Below are positions 1-4,491 of a DNA stretch of 5,744 nucleotides, one piece after another; the first letter of the stretch is position 1; each line of letters begins with the position of its first letter. The position numbers and the translations under genes were made by a program. This DNA is from Clostridia bacterium (lineage in GTDB: Bacteria; Bacillota; Clostridia; Christensenellales; UBA1242). The stretch is taken from assembly GCA_017616705.1 (NCBI GenBank), contig JAFZXQ010000075.1:1-5744 (forward strand), given 5' to 3'. The notes under the pieces are model-generated. The model saw only the letters and a list, made by a program, of their open reading frames with translations. It had not been told where the DNA came from and did no database searches.

Positions 1-262
1 AAATAATATCTTCATAAGCAAGGCTAGCTAATGAATCATAAACAGCACAATCTTTATCTATAATCATTTCATCACCCAAAGCATCAACGCTAATATTTAA
101 GTCATCTAAAAGCGTAAAAGAAAGGCTATTTTCAGTTTGCTTATCAGTAATCAAAATGTGGATTAAATCATGGCCTATTTTGCCACTATTTTTATCTATT
201 TGCCTTGTTCCAAAATCATATTCATATTTATCATCAGAAAAGAAAGCATTTGCGTTTAACAT
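1..262 (-). CDS. Unrecognised protein, N-terminal 87 residues only (gene runs off the left edge)
   Basis: I do not recognise this protein. An open frame starts with ATG at 262 and stays open to the window edge for 87 codons. An AAGGAG ribosome binding site at 276-271 lies 8 bases upstream of the ATG, which supports this start. The visible part begins MLNANAFFSDD, is acidic, and has alternating hydrophobic stretches (DLIHILIT, NSLSFTLL) that look like beta strands. There is no signal peptide or membrane segment, so it is probably cytoplasmic or a structural protein. The pattern FSD, then DFG, then a Gly-rich turn and two strands loosely recalls small phage capsid-cement proteins of the Bbp16 type. 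That is a weak impression, not an identification. The gene sits downstream of a terminator with its own possible promoter, so it is probably not part of the dehydrogenase operon. Confidence 0.75.
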   Translation of the reverse strand, partial: MLNANAFFSDDKYEYDFGTRQIDKNSGKIGHDLIHILITDKQTENSLSFTLLDDLNISVDALGDEMIIDKDCAVYDSLASLAYEDII

Positions 263-282
263 AAAAAATTCTCCTTAACTAT

Positions 283-310
283 ATTTTACTTATTTTAAAG
301 AGAATTTCAA
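283..310 (-). promoter_or_regulatory. Candidate promoter for the partial left-edge gene
   Basis: On the minus strand, TTGAAA (310-305, 5 of 6 to TTGACA) is followed after 16 bases by TAAAAT (288-283, 5 of 6 to TATAAT). It lies between the terminator of the dehydrogenase operon and the AAGGAG site at 276-271. The predicted start of transcription would fall almost on the ribosome binding site, giving a leader of only about 12 bases. The surrounding DNA is nearly all A/T, so chance matches are easy. Confidence 0.35.
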
Positions 311-325
311 TATTTAAAATAATAT

Positions 326-356
326 AAAATAAAAAAGATGACTAAATCGTCATCTT
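326..356 (-). terminator. Intrinsic terminator of the SCP2-like/alcohol dehydrogenase operon
   Basis: Reading the minus strand, AAGATGAC (356-349), a six-base loop (GATTTA), and GTCATCTT (342-335) form a perfect 8-bp stem. The T-rich tail TTTTATTTT (334-326) follows at once. The 5' arm starts inside the dehydrogenase stop codon (TAA at 357-355), so the gene and terminator are fused with no spacer. The orientation fits termination of leftward transcription before the next gene begins at 262. Confidence 0.8.
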
Positions 357-1524
357 AATATATTTCTTTTAAAATCTCCATAACGTCTTCTCTAGTAAAG
401 ATCTTGTTATTTGTTACGCTCGCACCATCATTCATTGCCTTTTCGCAAATTAAATCAAGTTCATTTTCTGTTGCACCATAGTCAGTTAGTTTTAATTTAA
501 TTCCAGTTTTTTCTTGAAGTTTTGTTATTAATTCTTCAAGTTTATCAATAAATGTTGTTGCCCTTTCATTTGGTTTTGTGTAAGCAAAAGTATCTTCATT
601 TGTTAAGTATAACAAAAGATTTGAATATTCAACATGGTTAACGTCTTTATTAAACCTTAAGCAAGGAACAATTAACATCATCATTGCAACGCCATGAGGA
701 ATATTTAAAACTGCCCCAAGCGCATGACCAATAGCATGAACAATTCCAACCATTGAATTAGAAAAAGCAAGCCCTGCCATATTGCTGGCTAAAAGCAAAT
801 TAGATTTTGCAACGCTATCGCCATCAACCGCATCAAGTAAGTTTCCTGCAATTAATTTTACTGCCCCAAGCGCATAAACATCACTAATCGGATTTTTTTG
901 AAGACTTGAATATGCTTCAACAGCATGCGTTAAAGCATCAATAGCGGTTGAAACCAAAAGTTTAGCAGGTAAATTTTGTGTCATCTTTAGATCTAAGAAA
1001 CAACAATCAGGCAATAACTCACTTGAAATAAACTCAAGTTTTGTTTTTGTTTTAACATCTTTAATAACAGCAACCGAAGTAACCTCACTTCCCGTTCCAC
1101 AAGTTGTTGGGACAACAACAAAGGCAACGCTTTCACCTTTTTTAACAATTTCATTTCCAGAAAGGGTTATGATATCTTCACAATTTTGAGATAAAACTAA
1201 CTTAACGCCTTTAGCAGTGTCAATAACTGATCCCCCACCAACAGCAACAATTCCATCACACTTATTGTTTCTATAAAGCCTTGCAATTTGGTTTATAGTT
1301 AACGTTGAACTATCAGCCGGAATTTTCGTAAACTCTGTTTTAAACTTAACAGGCTTTACTGCGTTTTTAAAAACATCAAGCGTTCCGCAGGCCACTAACC
1401 CCTCATCACTTAAAAGAAGTGGATTCTTACAATTTAAAAAATCTAGTTCATAAGCAAGGTTAGCAAGTGCGTTTTCCCCACAACAAACCTTAACTTGACC
1501 ATTAAATTCAAAATAATTACTCAT
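355..1524 (-). CDS. Iron-containing (type III) alcohol dehydrogenase, probably NAD(H)-dependent
   Basis: This 389-residue cytoplasmic oxidoreductase should interconvert a primary alcohol and its aldehyde using NAD(H), as in the FucO, butanol dehydrogenase and 1,3-propanediol dehydrogenase family. Its length is normal for that family. The N-terminal nucleotide-binding domain has Asp40 in LLLSDEGL, the position that favours NAD over NADP in FucO, then GGGSVID at 96-102 and PTTCGTGSE at 139-147. The C-terminal helical domain has the metal ligands Asp196 and His200 (AIDALTHAVE), His263 (VHAIGHALG) and His277 (PHGVA), so it looks catalytically intact. The C-terminal motif usually written NPR reads NNK here. 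The start is set by AGGAGG at 1534-1529 and an ATGA overlap with the upstream SCP2-like gene, so the two are translationally coupled. The metal could be Fe2+ or Zn2+, and the substrate is not predictable; a fermentative aldehyde-reducing role is likely. Confidence 0.93.
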   Translation of the reverse strand: MSNYFEFNGQVKVCCGENALANLAYELDFLNCKNPLLLSDEGLVACGTLDVFKNAVKPVKFKTEFTKIPADSSTLTINQIARLYRNNKCDGIVAVGGGSVIDTAKGVKLVLSQNCEDIITLSGNEIVKKGESVAFVVVPTTCGTGSEVTSVAVIKDVKTKTKLEFISSELLPDCCFLDLKMTQNLPAKLLVSTAIDALTHAVEAYSSLQKNPISDVYALGAVKLIAGNLLDAVDGDSVAKSNLLLASNMAGLAFSNSMVGIVHAIGHALGAVLNIPHGVAMMMLIVPCLRFNKDVNHVEYSNLLLYLTNEDTFAYTKPNERATTFIDKLEELITKLQEKTGIKLKLTDYGATENELDLICEKAMNDGASVTNNKIFTREDVMEILKEIY

Positions 1525-1535
1525 AAAACCTCCTC
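1521..1535 (-). promoter_or_regulatory. Ribosome binding site and ATGA stop/start overlap coupling the two operon genes
   Basis: The dehydrogenase ATG (1524-1522) overlaps the TGA stop (1523-1521) of the SCP2-like gene in the four bases ATGA. A full GAGGAGG Shine-Dalgarno sequence (1535-1529) lies four bases ahead of the ATG and inside the last codons of the upstream gene (its Glu-Glu-Val-Leu end). This fixes both the stop of one gene and the start of the other, and implies coupled, roughly matched translation. Confidence 0.85.
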
Positions 1536-2195
1536 ATTTTGTGGTTTTTCTTCATTTTCTGCATTATTTTCAGTATTTTCTATGTTGTTTTCTTCTATTT
1601 CTGAAGTTTTTTCTTCGTTTTTATTGTTTTCTTCTATTACTTCTTTCTTTTTCTGCAATTTTGTCTTTTCTGTTTCTATTTTATTATTGTTTTTACTATT
1701 ATCTTTACTTTGAAGTTTATTAGCAGAACCAAAAAGAACAAACCAATAAAGTTTTATTGAAGCAAACTCTTTTGGAGTTTTAGGAAGAAACTTTTTAGTT
1801 ATAACTCTAGGAAGAAGATATTTTTGCGCAATTTCAATAAGCCTAACTAAAATAATTGCATTGTTAATATTTCCGCTAAGTAAAATATCATGCCTGCAAA
1901 AACTTTCCCTAACGCCAAACTTACCTAAAAGGCAGGCGCTAGCAGATTTTTTGTTTTTAAAGATGATTTTAATTTCTTCATCAAACTCTTCTTTTTTCTT
2001 ATTTGAAAAAGTTAACTTATTATCCTTTTTATAAATTTCAAGAAGCGTTTTGCCACCAAAAATTTGCATGCTAACTTTTAAGTTAGTTGGCAATGAAGAA
2101 AATTCTTTTTTTGCTAAACTTTCTTTTTCTTTTAAATAAACAAGCGCTTTACCAAGCAACTTACTTATTGTTTTTAAAACAAAAAAACTTGCCAT
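1521..2195 (-). CDS. Small SCP2-like (sterol-carrier-fold) protein with a charged low-complexity tail
   Basis: This 224-residue protein has no signal peptide. Residues 1-30 are basic and helical. Residues about 38-142 follow the pattern of an SCP2-like fold: strands around VSMQIFGG and IKIIFKN, then ILLSGNINNAIILVRLIEI (104-122, the Gly-Asn turn followed by a helix) and a segment ending YLLPRVITKKFLPKTP. SCP2 folds hold a hydrophobic ligand in a tunnel, and such proteins are usually soluble carriers or accessory domains. The assignment rests on pattern, not a signature motif; it could be an unrelated alpha/beta protein. Residues 162-224 are almost only Lys, Glu, Asn, Gln, Ser and Thr, probably disordered, and contain IEENN twice. 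The start has AGGAG at 2205-2201 five bases upstream, and a strong promoter lies just before it. It is the first gene of an operon with the alcohol dehydrogenase, which suggests a shared pathway. Confidence 0.85.
   Translation of the reverse strand: MASFFVLKTISKLLGKALVYLKEKESLAKKEFSSLPTNLKVSMQIFGGKTLLEIYKKDNKLTFSNKKKEEFDEEIKIIFKNKKSASACLLGKFGVRESFCRHDILLSGNINNAIILVRLIEIAQKYLLPRVITKKFLPKTPKEFASIKLYWFVLFGSANKLQSKDNSKNNNKIETEKTKLQKKKEVIEENNKNEEKTSEIEENNIENTENNAENEEKPQNEEVL
1585..1638 (-). repeat. Two in-frame 15-bp direct repeats in the low-complexity tail
   Basis: The plus-strand sequence ttgttttcttctatt occurs at 1585-1599 and 1624-1638, exactly 39 bases (13 codons) apart. On the coding strand it encodes IEENN at residues 187-191 and 200-204. 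The identity at DNA level and the in-frame offset suggest that the tail grew by duplication or slippage. Confidence 0.7.
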
Positions 2196-2211
2196 TTTTT
2201 CTCCTAGTTTT

Positions 2212-2239
2212 ATTATAACATAGCAATAATAAAACGCAA
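2212..2239 (-). promoter_or_regulatory. Extended -10 promoter for the SCP2-like/dehydrogenase operon
   Basis: On the minus strand there is a perfect TATAAT (2217-2212) preceded directly by TGT (2220-2218), giving the extended -10 motif TGnTATAAT. The best -35 is weak: TTGCGT (2239-2234) at a 16-base spacing, which is expected when an extended -10 is present. The Shine-Dalgarno AGGAG at 2205-2201 begins six bases after the -10, so the leader should be only about 10-12 bases. This promoter would let the operon be expressed independently of glmM. Confidence 0.65.
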
Positions 2240-2251
2240 AAGAAATAGCAA
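2220..2251 (-). repeat. Direct repeat TTGCTAT flanking the operon -35 region, possible operator
   Basis: TTGCTAT occurs on the minus strand at 2251-2245 and 2226-2220, start-to-start distance 25 bases. One copy lies just upstream of the -35 position and the other lies in the spacer, overlapping the TGT of the extended -10. That placement suits a regulator of the SCP2-like/dehydrogenase operon, but a 7-base repeat in AT-rich DNA may be chance. Confidence 0.25.
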
Positions 2252-2269
2252 GTTATTCTAAAATATCTA

Positions 2270-3580
2270 TTATTTATTAAGATTTTGAATGACGTTTTTT
2301 ATATTATTTGAAATATTTAAAGCCTCTTTTTCGCTTTTTGATTCAACCATAATTCTAATAAAAGGCTCAGTTCCAGAAACCCTAACCATAATTCTTCCGT
2401 TCATCAGTCTTTTTTCTTCTTCTAAAACAACACTTGATAGTTCTTCACTGTTTATTATTTTAAACTTATCATCAACTTTAACATTAACATTAGATTGAAA
2501 ATATGGTTTATAACTAATTAGTTTTGACAAACTTTTTTGCTTTCTAACTAAAATCTCACAAACATTTAAAGCATTTAAAATTCCGTCACCTGTTTCAAGT
2601 TTTGTTTTCATTATAATATGCCCTGATTGTTCGCCGCCTAAAAACAAATCTTTATCTATTAATGCCTGGCTTACAAACTTGTCGCCAATTTGAGTTCTAA
2701 TTAAACTAATCCCTGCTCTTTTTAAAGCAACTTCAACACCGGTGTTAGTATGGGCTGTTCCAACAACACAATTCCCTTTTAGCTTGTTTTTTTGCTTTAA
2801 ATCTTTTCCAAAAAGAAAAAGTAAATCGTCGCCATTAACAATTCTGCCTTGTTCGTTAACCGCAATAACTCTATCGCTATCCCCATCAAAAGCAAACCCA
2901 ACATCAAACTTGCTTTTAACAACAAATTTTACAAGGTTTTCGGGATAAAGCGCCCCACAATTATCATTTATATTTTTCCCATCAGGCAAATTAGAAATTG
3001 CTTTAACCTTTGCGCCTAACTTTCTAAAAACCTTTGGTGCTATAAAACTAGCCGCCCCATTTGCGCAATCTAAAACAACTTTAAGCCCATCAAGCCTAAC
3101 CGAAATAGAACTAGTTAAAAAATCAATATATTTTCTTTTTAAACTTGGCTTATAACTAAATAAACCAACATTAAGCGCACTTTCACATTTTTGATTAAGA
3201 AACTTGCGCTCTAAATCATTTTCTTCTTCCTCACTAATCTTAGTTGCATTCTTATTAAAAATCTTTATTCCATTAAATTCAGCAGGATTATGTGATGCTG
3301 AAATAACAACTCCAAAATCAAAATTAAGCGTTTTAGCTAGATATGCTACTCCTGCCGTTGGGCAAACTCCAACGCTCGTTACATTTGCTCCACTGTCAAC
3401 TAACCCCGTGCAAAAAGCCAACATTATCAAATCGCCACTTACGCGCGTATCCTGGCCAACTAAAACATTAACCTTCCCATAATTAGATCCTAATGCATTC
3501 CCAACCTTATATGCAATGCTTGAAGATAGAGTGTCGTTAACCTTTCCCCTTAATCCATCAGTTCCAAAAAACAAACCCAT
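2270..3580 (-). CDS. glmM: Phosphoglucosamine mutase
   Basis: GlmM converts glucosamine-6-phosphate to glucosamine-1-phosphate in the cytoplasm, the step before GlmU makes UDP-GlcNAc for peptidoglycan. The protein is 436 residues, close to the usual 445-450. All four domain signatures of the alpha-D-phosphohexomutase family are present: FGTDGLRG at 5-12; the catalytic loop ISASHNP (93-99) with phosphoserine Ser96; the Mg2+ loop DGDSDR (232-237, ligands Asp232, Asp234, Asp236); the sugar loop GGEQSGH (315-321, Glu317 and Ser319), which is the GlmM rather than the PGM/PMM form; and the phosphate-binding loop RVSGTEP (400-406). Activity requires phosphorylation of Ser96. The start has AAGGAG at 3591-3586, five bases upstream. 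The gene ends in tandem stops TAA TAG. The glmS and glmU partners are not in the window. A terminator separates it from the gene upstream; none is evident after it, so some readthrough into the next operon is possible. Confidence 0.97.
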   Translation of the reverse strand: MGLFFGTDGLRGKVNDTLSSSIAYKVGNALGSNYGKVNVLVGQDTRVSGDLIMLAFCTGLVDSGANVTSVGVCPTAGVAYLAKTLNFDFGVVISASHNPAEFNGIKIFNKNATKISEEEENDLERKFLNQKCESALNVGLFSYKPSLKRKYIDFLTSSISVRLDGLKVVLDCANGAASFIAPKVFRKLGAKVKAISNLPDGKNINDNCGALYPENLVKFVVKSKFDVGFAFDGDSDRVIAVNEQGRIVNGDDLLFLFGKDLKQKNKLKGNCVVGTAHTNTGVEVALKRAGISLIRTQIGDKFVSQALIDKDLFLGGEQSGHIIMKTKLETGDGILNALNVCEILVRKQKSLSKLISYKPYFQSNVNVKVDDKFKIINSEELSSVVLEEEKRLMNGRIMVRVSGTEPFIRIMVESKSEKEALNISNNIKNVIQNLNK

Positions 3581-3585
3581 AAAAA

Positions 3586-3612
3586 CTCCTTAAATTTTCT
3601 TAATTCATTTTA
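3586..3612 (-). promoter_or_regulatory. Ribosome binding site and weak -10 candidate of glmM
   Basis: AAGGAG (3591-3586) sits five bases before the glmM ATG and decides that start. Fifteen bases further upstream is TAAAAT (3612-3607), a 5-of-6 match to a -10 box, but no good -35 hexamer stands 16-18 bases before it. Because a terminator precedes it, glmM needs a promoter somewhere in 3592-3640, and this is the best candidate. Confidence 0.35.
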
Positions 3613-3621
3613 TGAGTAGTG

Positions 3622-3640
3622 TTTTGTTTTTGAAACAAAA
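3622..3640 (-). repeat. A/T inverted repeat directly behind the terminator
   Basis: On the minus strand TTTTGTTT (3640-3633), a three-base loop (CAA), and AAACAAAA (3629-3622) form a perfect 8-bp inverted repeat. Its first arm is the T-rich tail of the terminator at 3640-3663, so the two structures share bases. The repeat is weak in energy and may simply reflect composition. Confidence 0.4.
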
Positions 3641-3663
3641 AAGTGTAGCCTTTGCTACACTTT
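3636..3663 (-). terminator. Intrinsic terminator after the deoxyribosyltransferase-like gene
   Basis: On the minus strand AAAGTGTAGC (3663-3654), loop AAAG, and GCTACACTTT (3649-3640) form a perfect 10-bp stem followed by TTTG (3639-3636). With the last bases of the stem this makes a run of six T. It starts 19 bases after the TAG stop at 3685-3683. The plus strand also reads hairpin then TTTATTTAT, so it could work in both directions, although no plus-strand gene is present. Confidence 0.85.
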
Positions 3664-3682
3664 ATTTATCATAGTTAAATAT

Positions 3683-4405
3683 CTAAAGTCCTTTTTCTTC
3701 TTCATTAAATGGCCATGACTCAACTATTGAATCAATTAGATCATTTCTGTTAAATGTTATTTGATCTCTATTTAAAACTTTTAATGGTTTATGTAATGCA
3801 TACGCAACACCCAAATCAAAAACGCTTCCCGTACTTGATTGATCATAATAAATATTTACTTCTTGTGATGATGCTACTGCCTCAGCATTTTGCCTACAAA
3901 TAGCATATCCACCAAATAAATCAGTTTGCCTTGTGTGAAGATGTGGCGCATGAATTTTATAACCATTATTGTATTTTTCTTTAACAAAGTTTTCTATCCA
4001 GGTTTTTTGCTCTTGTGTTGCGTTTCTTACTGGGCATATTAAGAATATTTTATTTTGCGTTGGGTTATCAATTATTTTACTTAATTTAACTCCAATTCTT
4101 TTAATATTTTCTATTCTTTTGTCCATTTCTGTTATTACGTTAGAATAATCAAACGCTGGAAAATTTTTATCGCCAATCTTACTCCAAACATAAGGCATCA
4201 TTGAAAACGATTTATTAGTTTCTTCCAAATTCAAATCTTTTTCATTTAATATTCTAATTTTGGCGCCATTAACAAACAACATTCCTAAAATAAATAAACA
4301 TTTTTTATTAGTTGGCTCTAAAACTATTGCAGCGCTATTAGAGTTTTCAATGTTTGTAAGTTCTTCATCTATATTCAAATTATCATAATTCAAGTATAGT
4401 AACAT
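3683..4405 (-). CDS. Nucleoside 2-deoxyribosyltransferase-like protein with a second, degenerate N-terminal copy
   Basis: The protein has 240 residues. The C-terminal part (about 118-214) matches the nucleoside 2-deoxyribosyltransferase fold: KIFLICPVR (119-127) as first strand and substrate loop, HAPHLHTRQTD (152-162), the helix ICRQNAEAVASS (169-180), then NIYYD (184-188) and the signature STGSVFDLGVAYALHKPLKVLN (191-212, Asp197, Gly199). Family members cleave N-glycosidic bonds of (deoxy)nucleosides or nucleotides through an acidic nucleophile. Here Asp197 stands where the classical enzymes have Glu, so chemistry is uncertain. Residues 23-58 align without gaps to 181-216 (Ile27, Phe38, Leu40, Gly41, Leu53, Asn54 identical), but the nucleophile position is Ile39, so that copy should be inactive. 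The start has GAGG at 4417-4414, eight bases upstream. It is flanked by a terminator downstream and a weak hairpin upstream, so it is probably monocistronic. There is no signal peptide. A nucleotide-metabolism or nucleotide-sensing role is possible; the substrate is unknown. Confidence 0.85.
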   Translation of the reverse strand: MLLYLNYDNLNIDEELTNIENSNSAAIVLEPTNKKCLFILGMLFVNGAKIRILNEKDLNLEETNKSFSMMPYVWSKIGDKNFPAFDYSNVITEMDKRIENIKRIGVKLSKIIDNPTQNKIFLICPVRNATQEQKTWIENFVKEKYNNGYKIHAPHLHTRQTDLFGGYAICRQNAEAVASSQEVNIYYDQSSTGSVFDLGVAYALHKPLKVLNRDQITFNRNDLIDSIVESWPFNEEEKGL

Positions 4406-4426
4406 AATTAAATCCTCGCTTTTTTA

Positions 4427-4455
4427 GTTATATGTTACATTTTACACCATGTTTA
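4427..4455 (-). promoter_or_regulatory. Candidate promoter for the deoxyribosyltransferase-like gene
   Basis: On the minus strand TAAACA (4455-4450, 4 of 6 to TTGACA) is followed after 17 bases by TATAAC (4432-4427, 5 of 6 to TATAAT). The ribosome binding site GAGG at 4417-4414 begins nine bases after the -10, giving a short leader of about 15 bases. Spacing is ideal but the -35 is poor. Confidence 0.4.
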
Positions 4456-4464
4456 AAATAATTT

Positions 4465-4491
4465 AAAGGTTTAACGTAATTCTTAACCTTT
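4465..4491 (-). terminator. Weak hairpin at the end of secA, possible terminator
   Basis: On the minus strand AAAGGTT (4491-4485) can pair with AACCTTT (4471-4465). Alternatively a bulged stem AAAGGTTAA/TTAA(A)CCTTT forms around the loop GAATTACG. The 5' arm lies in the final secA codons and stop. The following bases (AAATTATTTT) are A/T-rich but not a clean T run, so it may terminate poorly or not at all. Confidence 0.3.

Noticed and set aside
1495..1723. Two overlapping plus-strand reading frames rich in Phe, Ser and Leu that look like membrane peptides
   Set aside because: They are the antisense of the Lys/Glu/Asn-rich tail; the hydrophobic look follows from purine-rich coding DNA on the other strand. 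No ribosome binding site or promoter supports them.
2208..2269. Terminator between glmM and the SCP2-like gene
   Set aside because: The only pairing is ATAAC with GTTAT over a loop of more than 30 bases, with no T tract; the space is better explained by a promoter.
2289..3482. Plus-strand open frames of 68-92 codons inside glmM
   Set aside because: glmM has every family motif in the minus frame; the antisense frames show no recognisable domain and no ribosome binding site.
3581..3682. Riboswitch or glmS-type ribozyme upstream of glmM
   Set aside because: The gap is about 100 bases, half of it taken by the terminator of the preceding gene, and what remains has no conserved riboswitch core or complex fold.
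4432..4455. Repeated AACAT/ATGT words upstream of the deoxyribosyltransferase-like gene as an operator
   Set aside because: The arms are only four to five bases in AT-rich DNA and have no consistent symmetry; they are no better than chance.
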